This document shows positions 43,381-52,798 of a DNA stretch of 64,000 nucleotides, piece after piece (the stretch's first letter is position 1; each line of letters opens with the position of its first letter). The notes under the pieces are model-generated. The model was not told the DNA's origin. It worked only from the letters and a program-made list of their open reading frames with translations, and did no database searches. A program made the translations under genes and the position numbers. Source of the stretch: Diaminobutyricibacter sp. McL0608 (GTDB taxonomy: Bacteria; Actinomycetota; Actinomycetes; Actinomycetales; Microbacteriaceae); assembly GCF_039613825.1 (NCBI RefSeq), contig NZ_CP154826.1, positions 1,674,001 through 1,738,000 on the forward strand, written 5' to 3'.

Positions 43381-45926
43381 GCGGCACGGCCCGAGGGGCG
43401 GCGAAGAGACCGATCTCCCGTCCCGACAGTGGGGGAGTCGGTCGCACGGCCGGCGCCCTGAACGGGATCGCCCGGCTGGTCGCCGGCCGGCCGTTCACGA
43501 GTTCGGTCGTGGTCGCCATCCTGACGCTCGCGCTCGTCACCGGACCGCTCAACGGTCCGGGCATCCACGTGCGCTCCTGGGCGGGAACAGGGTTCGAGCC
43601 GGTCGTCGAGGGCGGCCGATGGTGGACTCCGCTGACCAGCGTGTTCTTCACGGACAGTCTGTTCGAACTCCTCACCGTGCTGATCCTGGCCGTTCTTCTG
43701 CTCGGCTGGGCAGAGCGCCTCATGGGAACCAGGCGGACGGCGCTCGCGTTCGCGGCGACCACGATCGTGGGGACCCTCGCAGGCATCGGCCTCCAGGCGC
43801 TCGGCGCTCGTGGCGGTGAGCTGTGGGCGCATGGGGTGATCGAACTCGTGACGTTCGACCCGCTGACCGCGATCGGCGGTGCCATCGCTGCGGGGAGCGC
43901 CTTCGCAAGCGCTCTCTGGCGCCGGCGCATCCGGGTGCTGATCGTGCTCGTCTCGGTGATGTTCCTGCTGTACTCCGGTCAGCCGGACGACCTGTACCGG
44001 TTGCTGGCCATACTCGCCGGGCTCGGTCTCGGCGTGCTGCTCCACGACGGCAGGGTCTCGCGTACCTGGGTCCGCAGCTCACATCACGAAGTCCGCGTGC
44101 TTCTGGCGTCGGTGGTCCTCATCACCGCCCTCGGGCCGGTGATCGCGCTGCTGTCGTCGTCGCGCTTCGGACCGCTGGCGCCGATCGGCATGCTCTTCAG
44201 CAACGAGGTGCCCGCCCCGGGCGACGTCGTCGATCGCTGCCAGGCCTTCGCCGTCACCCGGGCCTGTGTGCGCGACGTCACCCTCGAGCGCATCAACGGG
44301 CTCGGACCGATCCTCGTGTCGGTGCTACCGCTGCTCGTGCTGCTCGTCGCGGCCTACGGTCTTCTGCGCGGGCGCCGGTTCGGCGTGTGGCTCGCGGTCG
44401 CGGTCAACCTGCTGCTCTCCGGCCTGTCTGCGGTCTACTTCGGCCTGCTGCCGCTGCCGGCCGCAGCCTCCGGCCCGCGCACGTCCGGACGGTATGCCGA
44501 ACTCACGGTCGATTTCGCCGTCTCGGCGCTGCTGCCCCTCGTCATCGCCGTCGTGCTCATAGCGATGAGAAGTCATTTCCCGGTGCTGGCGTCTTCCGTG
44601 CGTCTGCGCCGGTACCTGCTCATCGTCGTGATCGCCGGTCTCTCCCTTGCTGCGCTTTATGTCTCCGTCGGCTGGGTGCTGCGCGAAACGGGGTTCACGC
44701 GCCCGGTCGGCGTTGAGGACCTGCTCAACGACGTCGTCGAACGGTTCATCCCGGTCAGTTTCCTGCGTCGCGAACCGGTCGGCTACCTTCCGACGTCCGC
44801 GCTCGGGACGATGGTCTACCACAACGTCGGCACGGTGTTCTGGCTGATCGTGGTGCTGGCGGCCATCCCTGTGATGCGCGACGACTCGACGCGGAACCGC
44901 GGGGGAGACGCAGCCCGGGCACGGCGGCTGCTGGGCGGCGGCGGCGACGCGATCTCCTTCATGTCGACCTGGCCGGGCAATTCGTACTGGTTCGACCCCG
45001 TCGATGAGGTCGCCGTCGCCTATCGGGTGATCGGGCGGATAGCGCTCACGACGGGTGGACCCTTCGGGGCCGCGCCTGGCCATGACACGCTCGGCCGCTT
45101 CGCACGGTTCTGCGACGACAACGGCTGGGTCCCTGTCTTCTACAGCATTGACGACGGCACGCGGGCGCGGTTCCAGTCGATGGGCTGGGAGACGATGGTG
45201 GTGGCCGAGGAGACGGTGCTTCGTCCGCAGCAGTGGGAGATGACGGGAAAGAAGTGGCAGGACGTCCGCTCATCCATCAACCGGGCGCAGCGCGCAGGGA
45301 TCCGCGCCGAATGGACCACGTACTCCGAGCTTCCGCTGGCAACGGCGAACCAGCTGTCGGAGATCTCCGAGCAGTGGATCGCAGAGAAGGACCTGCCCGA
45401 GATGGGATTCACGCTCGGCGGACTCGATGAACTGCGAGATCCGGCTGTGCGGCTGATGCTCGCCATCGGCGACGACGGCCAGGTCGAAGGCGTGACCAGC
45501 TGGCTCCCGCGCTACCGGAACGGCGAGGTGGTCGGCTGGACGCTCGACTTCATGCGCCGCCGGCCGGGCAGTATCAACGGCGTGATGGAGTTCCTGATCG
45601 CCGAGGCGGCCATCCGGATGCGCGCCGACGGGGTCGAGACGATGAGCCTGTCCGCGGCACCGCTCGCGCACACCGCTCGCGGCGGAGACGCGGATCGGTC
45701 GGTGATGGATCGTGTACTCGGCTTCATGAGCGCCTCACTCGAGCCTGTGTACGGTTTCCGATCGCTGCTGGCGTTCAAACGGAAGTTCCAGCCTGAATAT
45801 CACCCGCTGATCATGGCTTTTCCTGATCCGGTCGCCCTCCCGGCCATCGGTGTCGCGCTCGTGCGGGCCTACCTTCCCGGCATCTCGATGCGACAGGCGG
45901 CCGGCCTCGCACGCGGCCGCGGATGA
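43377..45926 (+). CDS. MprF-like aminoacyl-phosphatidylglycerol synthase (DUF2156) with rhomboid-like membrane N-terminus
   Basis: Large membrane enzyme of 849 aa. The first 500 residues contain two membrane parts. The N-terminal six-helix segment (GPLNGPGIHVRSWAGTGFEP, then RWWTPLTSVFFTDSLFEL and GWAERLMGTRRTAL) resembles a rhomboid-type core. A second helix group follows. The C-terminal cytosolic DUF2156 domain (about residues 515-849) has YWFDPVDEVAVAYRV, WEMTGKKWQDVRSSINRAQR and DFMRRRPGSINGVMEF, the GNAT-like tRNA-dependent transferase of MprF/LysX. Such enzymes add Lys or Ala to lipids and reduce binding of cationic peptides. Amino-acid specificity cannot be read from sequence. Confidence 0.85.
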   Translation: MSGTARGAAKRPISRPDSGGVGRTAGALNGIARLVAGRPFTSSVVVAILTLALVTGPLNGPGIHVRSWAGTGFEPVVEGGRWWTPLTSVFFTDSLFELLTVLILAVLLLGWAERLMGTRRTALAFAATTIVGTLAGIGLQALGARGGELWAHGVIELVTFDPLTAIGGAIAAGSAFASALWRRRIRVLIVLVSVMFLLYSGQPDDLYRLLAILAGLGLGVLLHDGRVSRTWVRSSHHEVRVLLASVVLITALGPVIALLSSSRFGPLAPIGMLFSNEVPAPGDVVDRCQAFAVTRACVRDVTLERINGLGPILVSVLPLLVLLVAAYGLLRGRRFGVWLAVAVNLLLSGLSAVYFGLLPLPAAASGPRTSGRYAELTVDFAVSALLPLVIAVVLIAMRSHFPVLASSVRLRRYLLIVVIAGLSLAALYVSVGWVLRETGFTRPVGVEDLLNDVVERFIPVSFLRREPVGYLPTSALGTMVYHNVGTVFWLIVVLAAIPVMRDDSTRNRGGDAARARRLLGGGGDAISFMSTWPGNSYWFDPVDEVAVAYRVIGRIALTTGGPFGAAPGHDTLGRFARFCDDNGWVPVFYSIDDGTRARFQSMGWETMVVAEETVLRPQQWEMTGKKWQDVRSSINRAQRAGIRAEWTTYSELPLATANQLSEISEQWIAEKDLPEMGFTLGGLDELRDPAVRLMLAIGDDGQVEGVTSWLPRYRNGEVVGWTLDFMRRRPGSINGVMEFLIAEAAIRMRADGVETMSLSAAPLAHTARGGDADRSVMDRVLGFMSASLEPVYGFRSLLAFKRKFQPEYHPLIMAFPDPVALPAIGVALVRAYLPGISMRQAAGLARGRG

Positions 45927-45945
45927 CGGGCGCCCTCGCAGGTGG

Positions 45946-45951
45946 TAGCGT
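45946..45951 (+). promoter_or_regulatory. Leaderless -10 box (TAGCGT) for the leu leader peptide and leuA
   Basis: TAGCGT ends 7 nt before the leader-peptide GTG at 45959, so the transcript would begin at or next to the leader start codon. Confidence 0.5.
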
Positions 45952-45958
45952 TGACTTT

Positions 45959-45984
45959 GTGTACGGTCTGCTCCTCCTTAGCTG

Positions 45985-46000
<16 letters not shown>
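45959..46000 (+). CDS. leuA leader peptide (four consecutive Leu codons)
   Basis: A 13-codon reading frame with sequence VYGLLLLSCRDES (the first residue is read as Met) ends in TAA 66 nt before leuA. Four successive leucine codons (CTG CTC CTC CTT) make ribosome progress depend on charged tRNA-Leu. Codons 10-13 form the left arm of an 11-bp hairpin that continues past the stop. This is the layout of transcription- or translation-attenuation leaders described for leuA in Actinobacteria. With a -10 box 7 nt upstream the peptide is probably translated from a leaderless mRNA. Confidence 0.85.
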
Positions 46001-47842
<1,842 letters not shown>

Positions 47843-47849
47843 GTCTCGC

Positions 47850-47906
47850 CGAGAACAGGGTTCTTCCTGTTTCGCGTCGCGCCAACAAGGAACAACCCTG
47901 TTCTCG
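47850..47906. terminator. Bidirectional terminator between leuA and the TRIC-type gene
   Basis: 18-bp inverted repeat with one mismatch (CGAGAACAGGGTTCTTCC against GGAACAACCCTGTTCTCG) around a 21-nt loop, just after the leuA stop and just before the convergent gene's stop. Confidence 0.75.
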
Positions 47907-47911
47907 ACGTC

Positions 47912-48610
47912 CTACTGGTCCGGGTTCGAGATGCGGTAGCGGGGGGAGCGTCGCGGCCAGCGCGGACGCGGGATGCGGCTGAGCGTTCGCTGCTCGGGCA
48001 GGCTCCATCCGAAACGCACGGCGAGCAGGCGGATGATCGTCGTCACGATCACGCAGACGATGGCCGCAACGCCGATCGGCACGTGAAGGTCGACCAGGAC
48101 GACCAGCGTCGCCGTGCCCGCACCGGCCGCGACCGCGTAGAGAGACCCGACGTGCATGAGTGCGATTGGCAGGGTGAGCAGAACGTCGCGCAGGATCGAG
48201 CCGCCGACCGCCGACACGACTCCGACGAAGACAGCCGGTACCTCCGGGAGTCCGAGCGAAAGGGCTTTGGTCGTGCCGATCGCGCCGAACAGGCCGATCG
48301 TCAGCGCGTCGAGGAACGTGATCAGCGGGTCCAGGCGCCGGAAGACGCGTGCGAGCAGCATCCCGAGGAGGGCGGCGACCACCGTCATCGGGAGATACCA
48401 GTTCGTCGCGAGTGCGACCGGAGGCGTGACCAGCAGGATGTCGCGCATGAGACCGCCGCCGACACCGGTCGCGACGCCGATGATGGCGATGCCCAGCAGG
48501 TCGAGCCGTCTGTCCCGGAAACCCGACGCGAACATCGCGCCCTGAAGCGAGCCGACGCCGACCGCCACGAGGTCCGCCCAGAGGGGAATCGTGAAGACCG
48601 TTGCGCTCAT
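47912..48610 (-). CDS. Trimeric intracellular cation channel-like membrane protein (TRIC/UPF0126)
   Basis: A 232-aa protein of about seven helices made of two homologous halves. Each carries the family's glycine signature: GVATGVGGGLMRDILL in the first and GVVSAVGGSILRDVLL in the second, followed by PxxL and helix. Bacterial TRIC homologues form trimeric K+-permeable channels, and the UPF0126 group may also carry small solutes. The ATG has a TACAAA box 7 nt upstream on its own strand. It is convergent with leuA and divergent from recO. Confidence 0.88.
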   Translation of the reverse strand: MSATVFTIPLWADLVAVGVGSLQGAMFASGFRDRRLDLLGIAIIGVATGVGGGLMRDILLVTPPVALATNWYLPMTVVAALLGMLLARVFRRLDPLITFLDALTIGLFGAIGTTKALSLGLPEVPAVFVGVVSAVGGSILRDVLLTLPIALMHVGSLYAVAAGAGTATLVVLVDLHVPIGVAAIVCVIVTTIIRLLAVRFGWSLPEQRTLSRIPRPRWPRRSPRYRISNPDQ

Positions 48611-48617
48611 AGCTCAC

Positions 48618-48623
48618 TTTGTA
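48618..48623 (-). promoter_or_regulatory. Candidate -10 box (TACAAA) for the TRIC-type gene
   Basis: TACAAA on the minus strand ends 7 nt before the ATG at 48610; no SD is seen. It lacks the final T of the consensus. Confidence 0.35.
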
Positions 48624-48660
48624 GCATGCGCGGCACCGCCGCTCTGTCAGGCGGGCGGGG

Positions 48661-48666
48661 GATACT
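48661..48666 (+). promoter_or_regulatory. Candidate leaderless -10 box (GATACT) for recO
   Basis: GATACT ends 6 nt before the GTG at 48673. The 6-nt gap is GGGAGG, which could also be read as a badly spaced SD. Confidence 0.35.
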
Positions 48667-48672
48667 GGGAGG

Positions 48673-49458
48673 GTGCCCAAGGTTTACCGTGATGAAGCCG
48701 TCGTGCTCCGCACCCACAAGCTGGGCGAAGCCGATCGCATCGTCACGATGCTCACGCGCCAGCACGGCAAAGTGCGGGCGGTCGCCAAAGGCGTACGGCG
48801 CACGGCGTCCAAGTTCGGCGCACGCCTCGAACCGTTCATGGTCGCGGATGTGCAACTCTACGAAGGCCGCAGCCTCGACGTGATCACGCAGGCCGAATCG
48901 ATCGGCTCGTACGGAGCCGCGATCGCCGACGACTACGCCAGCTACACAGCTGCGAACGCCATGGTCGAGACGGCCGATCGCGTGACAGAGGCGGAAGGCT
49001 CGCTCCAGCAGTACCTGCTGCTCGTCGGCGCGCTTCGTTCGCTCGCGCGCAAGGAGCACGGTGCAGCGCTCACGCTCGATTCCTACCTGCTGCGCGCGCT
49101 TTCGATGGCGGGATGGGCTCCCAGTTTCCTCGACTGCTCCCGCTGCGGGGCTCCGGGCCCGCACTCGGCGATCGTCGTCCAGCTCGGAGGTGTCGTGTGC
49201 GACGACTGCGCTCCGCAGGGCGCTCCACGACTCGACGAACCCACGGTCGCGCTCCTCGGCGCGCTGCTGACCGGCGACTGGGACGAGGCCGAGGCCGCGA
49301 CCGACGCGACCCGGTCGAAGGCGAGCGGTGTGGTCGCCGCCTACACCCAGTGGCATCTGGAGCGCGGTCTGCGCTCCCTGCAGCACGTGTCGCGGGAACG
49401 ACGCGATGACGCCGCACCGACCGAGACCGCACCCAGCGCATCCCAGGGGAGCCGATGA
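48673..49458 (+). CDS. recO: DNA repair protein RecO
   Basis: Recombination mediator (261 aa) that with RecR loads RecA onto SSB-coated single-stranded DNA. The N-terminal OB fold begins [20 protein letters not shown] and contains [18 protein letters not shown] zinc site (CSRC ... CDDC, about residues 154-180) precedes the C-terminal helical region. The start is GTG, and the gene overlaps uppS by 4 nt. recO-uppS is a conserved actinobacterial pair, normally closer to era than here. Confidence 0.93.
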   Translation: MPKVYRDEAVVLRTHKLGEADRIVTMLTRQHGKVRAVAKGVRRTASKFGARLEPFMVADVQLYEGRSLDVITQAESIGSYGAAIADDYASYTAANAMVETADRVTEAEGSLQQYLLLVGALRSLARKEHGAALTLDSYLLRALSMAGWAPSFLDCSRCGAPGPHSAIVVQLGGVVCDDCAPQGAPRLDEPTVALLGALLTGDWDEAEAATDATRSKASGVVAAYTQWHLERGLRSLQHVSRERRDDAAPTETAPSASQGSR

Positions 49459-50258
49459 CGCCGAAACCGTACACGCACAAAGACGCGGTCGAGTTCCGAA
49501 CGCTCGACTGGACCGGGGTCTATCCGCCCGCCATTCCGCTGGCGGCAGTGCCCGACCATGTCGCGATCGTGATGGACGGCAACGGACGCTGGGCGAATGC
49601 CCGTGGCCTCACGCGGATCGAAGGGCACCGCGCGGGGGAGGCGTCGCTGCTGGACGTGGTGGCCGGCGCCATCCAGGTCGGCGTGAAGCATCTGAGTGTG
49701 TACGCCTTCTCGACCGAGAACTGGAAACGCTCGCCCGACGAAGTCCGTTTCCTCATGGGATTCAACCGCGACGTGCTGCACCGTCGGCGCGACCAGCTCA
49801 ACGAGTGGGGTGTGCGCGTTCGCTGGGCCGGGCGCAAGCCGCGGCTGTGGTCGTCGGTGATCAAGGAACTCCAGTTCGCCGAGCGGCTCACAGCCGGCAA
49901 CGATGTGCTCACGCTGACGATGTGCGTCAACTACGGCGGACGCACCGAGGTGGCGGATGCGGTGCGCGCGATCGCGGAAGATGTCTCGGCGGGCCGCCTC
50001 AAGCCAGCCGCCATCACCGAGCGGACCATCCAGCGGCACCTGTACACACCCGACCTTCCCGACGTCGACCTGTTCGTGCGGAGTTCGGGGGAGCAGCGCA
50101 CCAGCAACTTCATGCTCTGGCAGAGCGCGTACGCCGAGATGGTGTTCCTCGACACGCTGTGGCCGGACTTCTCGCGCGTCGACCTCTGGCAGGCGATCGA
50201 GCTGTATGCCGGGCGCAACCGCCGGTTCGGCGGCGCGGTGGATGCGCCATCCGTCTGA
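49455..50258 (+). CDS. uppS: Isoprenyl (polyprenyl) diphosphate synthase, cis type
   Basis: Cis-prenyltransferase of 267 aa that makes the polyprenyl-phosphate carrier for peptidoglycan and other wall polymers. The catalytic Asp41 is in the motif VMDGNGRWA, then [22 protein letters not shown] and near the C-terminus [19 protein letters not shown]. Chain length (undecaprenyl or decaprenyl) cannot be read from sequence. The ATG overlaps the recO stop. The N-terminal extension of about 30 residues before the core is common in actinobacteria. Confidence 0.94.
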   Translation: MTPKPYTHKDAVEFRTLDWTGVYPPAIPLAAVPDHVAIVMDGNGRWANARGLTRIEGHRAGEASLLDVVAGAIQVGVKHLSVYAFSTENWKRSPDEVRFLMGFNRDVLHRRRDQLNEWGVRVRWAGRKPRLWSSVIKELQFAERLTAGNDVLTLTMCVNYGGRTEVADAVRAIAEDVSAGRLKPAAITERTIQRHLYTPDLPDVDLFVRSSGEQRTSNFMLWQSAYAEMVFLDTLWPDFSRVDLWQAIELYAGRNRRFGGAVDAPSV

Positions 50259-50332
50259 GCACCTGACCTGCTTGTCGGAGACGGGCAGAATCTTGCGGGA
50301 ATGAAACTTTCCGACGCCGGGTTGCCTCTTGC

Positions 50333-51004
50333 GTGAGTGAACCCATCAAAGTAGACATCTGGTCCGACATCGCCTGCCCCTGGTGCTACATCGGAAAGCG
50401 CAAATTCGAAGCGGGCAGCGGCCTGTTCGCCGGTTCGGGCGACGACCGCGGCGTGGTCGTCGAATACCACAGCTACGAGCTCTCGCCCGATACACCCGTC
50501 GACTTCGACGGAAGCGAGGTCGACTTCCTCGCCGGCCACAAAGGCATTCCCGCCGGCCAGGTTCAACCGATGCTCGAACGCGTGAGCGGAATCGCGTCGT
50601 CCGTCGGGCTCGAGTACGACTACGACAACCTCAAGCACACGAACACTGTGAAGGCGCACGAGCTGCTCCACTACGCCAAGGCGAAGGGCGCGCAGCTGGA
50701 GATGTCGGAACGCTTGTTCAGCGCATATTTCGTCGAGGGCCGCCATGTCGGTCGCATCGAGGATCTCGCCGACCTCGCCGCGGAGATCGGCCTCGACCGC
50801 GACGACGTCGTGCGCGCACTCGAGTCGGAGGAGTTCCTGTCGGACGTCCGTGCCGACCAGTCGACGGCGATCGAGTACGGCATCCAGGGCGTGCCGTTCT
50901 TCGTGATCGACGGGCGCTACGGTGTGTCGGGCGCACAGGAGGCCCAGACGTTCGCCCAGGTTCTCGAGCAGGTCTGGTCGGAGAAGGCCGCGGTGACGGC
51001 GTGA
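50333..51004 (+). CDS. DsbA family oxidoreductase (FrnE-like)
   Basis: Thioredoxin-fold protein of 223 aa with active-site CPWC (Cys15-Cys18) in VDIWSDIACPWCYIGKRKFE. It has no signal peptide, so it belongs to the cytoplasmic FrnE/2-hydroxychromene isomerase-like DSBA branch. The GIQGVPFFVIDGRYGVSGAQ segment holds the cis-Pro loop (VP) facing the active site. The GTG start has no recognisable SD or -10 box. Its stop overlaps the start of a 45-codon gene with a Cys pair, suggesting a redox partnership. Confidence 0.88.
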   Translation: MSEPIKVDIWSDIACPWCYIGKRKFEAGSGLFAGSGDDRGVVVEYHSYELSPDTPVDFDGSEVDFLAGHKGIPAGQVQPMLERVSGIASSVGLEYDYDNLKHTNTVKAHELLHYAKAKGAQLEMSERLFSAYFVEGRHVGRIEDLADLAAEIGLDRDDVVRALESEEFLSDVRADQSTAIEYGIQGVPFFVIDGRYGVSGAQEAQTFAQVLEQVWSEKAAVTA

Positions 51005-51138
51005 GCGCCTCGACGGATGCGACGCCCGCGCCCCTCGCATCCCCTGCTGTACTGTCTGCGCCCTCAGCCTTCTCGCTGACCCCTCTGGGCGATCCGTCCG
51101 CCGCCGCGTGCGACGGCGACGCCTGCGTTCTCCCGTAG
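51001..51138 (+). CDS. Small cysteine-pair protein coupled to the DsbA-family gene
   Basis: A 45-codon frame starting at GTG 51001, overlapping the preceding stop as GTGA and ending in TAG. The first 28 residues are Ala/Ser/Pro/Thr-rich and probably disordered; the C-terminus is compact, GDPSAAACDGDACVLP, with Cys38 and Cys42 in a CxxxC arrangement. Codon use matches the neighbours. I do not recognise a family. Direct coupling to a thioredoxin-fold oxidoreductase suggests a redox substrate, partner or metal-binding peptide. It is followed by a perfect hairpin shared with the convergent DUF559 gene. Confidence 0.55.
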   Translation: MSASTDATPAPLASPAVLSAPSAFSLTPLGDPSAAACDGDACVLP

Positions 51139-51156
51139 CCGCCTCACCGGATGGGT

Positions 51157-51197
51157 CAACTTCCGCTAGTTCCAGTCTCGCGGACTAGCGGAAGTTG
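51157..51197. terminator. Perfect inverted repeat (copy A) at the 3' end of the DUF559 gene
   Basis: CAACTTCCGCTAGT and ACTAGCGGAAGTTG form a perfect 14-bp stem with a 13-nt loop. It can act as a bidirectional terminator. The right arm contains the DUF559 stop codon and its last residues. A related copy lies beyond the other end of that gene. Confidence 0.7.
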
Positions 51198-52105
51198 CCA
51201 CTTGCGTGCGCGCGAAGGGCCGCGCGGACGCGCGCAACCGCTATCGCCGCCCCGTTGGCCATGTGCGAACGGTTGATTCGGATCGTCCTCCATCCGAGCT
51301 CATCGAGCATCCAGTGCCGATCGATGTCCCGGTCGTATTGCTCCTCGATGATCCGGTGATGACTGCCGTCGTACTCGACGACGACGCGGTGTTCACGGAA
51401 CACGAGGTCACACAGAGCGACGAAACCGCCGAAAGTGTCAGAGACGATTCCGTTCACTTCAGGCAGGGGAAGGCCGGCCCGTCGAAGGGCCAGCCGCAGT
51501 CGCGATTCCATCGGGGAATCGGTGCCGGGGTGGGCGAGCTCGAGGGCCTTTCGCGCACGCCCTGCCCCTGCGCGACCCGCCATCTCTGCGGCCGCCGAAA
51601 GTAGCGCGTGGACGCTCGACAGTGGCCGCTTCCGACGAATCAGCCCGTCAGCGGCCACTGCGAGATCGTCGATGCTGAGCATCGATGCGAGTTCGGACCA
51701 TGTCTCTTCCGGTGCGGCCAGTTGAAACCCGTCTCGTTCGACGACAAGGGTCGGTGAGATCGTGAGCTTGTGACCCCTGACGCCGGCGCGCCTCAGCGCG
51801 CGTGCCGGCGCGATCGTCGCGACATGCTCGACCCCCTCGTTCTCGAGGCGTCGAGGCAAGGGGATGCCCCAGAGGAACGCTGCTGTGGTGTGACTGAAGA
51901 AGTACCGGGCGCCCATCCGCCGGCTGAGGGCCCGGCACCGGTCCAGGCGGCCGTCCTGAGCGGAGACAGGAAGCCGTGTGCCCCAGAACGGTGTTGAGAG
52001 GTCGGATGCGCGCAGTCGAGACTCCGGCACGTCGGCCGATAGCGCCTCGGATACTGAGAATGCGCGATCCTGCAACCCGGGAGGGAGAGCGTTTCGACGG
52101 GGCAT
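51185..52105 (-). CDS. DUF559 domain protein (endonuclease-like, Vsr-related fold)
   Basis: A 306-aa protein whose C-terminal third has the DUF559/REase-like core: LVFREHRVVVEYDGSHH (with the E-x-D active-site-like pattern), then ELGWRTIRINRSHM. The N-terminal part (SHTTAAFLWGIPLP and following) resembles the AbiEi-like region often fused to this domain in actinobacteria. The function is unproven; restriction-like or toxin-antitoxin roles have been proposed for the superfamily. Start uncertain: ATG at 52105, 52126 or 52141, none with a good SD. The gene is bracketed by related inverted repeats, suggesting a cassette or recent insertion. Confidence 0.7.
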   Translation of the reverse strand: MPRRNALPPGLQDRAFSVSEALSADVPESRLRASDLSTPFWGTRLPVSAQDGRLDRCRALSRRMGARYFFSHTTAAFLWGIPLPRRLENEGVEHVATIAPARALRRAGVRGHKLTISPTLVVERDGFQLAAPEETWSELASMLSIDDLAVAADGLIRRKRPLSSVHALLSAAAEMAGRAGAGRARKALELAHPGTDSPMESRLRLALRRAGLPLPEVNGIVSDTFGGFVALCDLVFREHRVVVEYDGSHHRIIEEQYDRDIDRHWMLDELGWRTIRINRSHMANGAAIAVARVRAALRAHASGNFR

Positions 52106-52184
52106 CCGTCCATGGTCACGCATCGTGACGTCGTGCGTCATTTGCTGTCCACAGCCCAGGTCGGTGCGCGACACAGGTGTCAGG

Positions 52185-52223
52185 TTCCGTTAGTTGCGGG
52201 ATGCTGCCACTAGCGGAAGTTGG
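52185..52223. repeat. Related inverted repeat (copy B) upstream of the DUF559 gene
   Basis: TTCCGTTAGT (52185-52194) faces ACTAGCGGAAGTTGG (52209-52223). The right arm repeats copy A's right arm exactly over 14 nt; the left arm is degenerate. It also lies 30 nt downstream of the YbaK gene stop and may terminate that gene. Confidence 0.6.
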
Positions 52224-52252
52224 CCCCTGTGATGTTTGGGAACCGGCAGACG

Positions 52253-52765
52253 CTATTCGGGGTCGGAGATGTCGGCGACGGTTGCGTCGAAGGATGCGAT
52301 GAGAGCGTCCGCGTCGACGAAGAGGGAGTAGCCGTGGGCGCCCGCGCCCATCGCGACCTCGTGACCGGCGATCGAGCTGTCGGCGTAGACGGGCCACGGG
52401 TTGGTGCTTCCGAACGGCGTGATGGTGCCGCGCTCGTAGCCGGTCGCCTCGAGCGCCACGGCCGCATCCGGCAGCTGCAGTTTGTTCACGCCGACCAGCG
52501 CGCGCAGTTTGGGCCAGGAGATCTTGCGGCCGCCGGGTACCAGCGCGAACAGGAAGGTGCCGTCGCTGCGTTTGACGACGAGCGTCTTGACGATTCCTGA
52601 CGGCGGGAGACCGAGCAGCGCAGCCGCCTCCTCGAGACTTCGGGCGGCGGGGCGCTCCGTGATCCGGATGGGGACCCCGCGAGCGGCCGCATCTGCTTCG
52701 GCTCGCGCCCGGCCGGTGACGACCGGTTCGTTCGATCCATCCACAGCCTGAACGTCCTGAGTCAT
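52253..52765 (-). CDS. YbaK/EbsC family aminoacyl-tRNA deacylase
   Basis: A 170-aa trans-editing-domain protein. The YbaK fold is shown by SLEEAAALLGLPPSGIVKTL, FLFALVPGGRKISWPKLRAL and ATGYERGTITPFGST, then AGHEVAMGAGAHGYSLFVD. Members remove wrongly attached amino acids from tRNA (for example Cys or Ala from tRNA-Pro). Which tRNA this one edits is unknown. The ATG at 52765 starts a 30-residue N-terminal segment before the fold. It is divergent from dusB with 33 nt between the starts. Confidence 0.88.
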   Translation of the reverse strand: MTQDVQAVDGSNEPVVTGRARAEADAAARGVPIRITERPAARSLEEAAALLGLPPSGIVKTLVVKRSDGTFLFALVPGGRKISWPKLRALVGVNKLQLPDAAVALEATGYERGTITPFGSTNPWPVYADSSIAGHEVAMGAGAHGYSLFVDADALIASFDATVADISDPE

Positions 52766-52784
52766 TTCCGCAGCCGCTTTCTGG

Positions 52785-52790
52785 GACAAT
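52785..52790 (+). promoter_or_regulatory. Candidate -10 box (GACAAT) for dusB
   Basis: GACAAT ends 8 nt before the ATG at 52799, slightly longer than the 6-7 nt at other heads in this window. Confidence 0.3.
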
Positions 52791-52798
52791 TGGATGAG

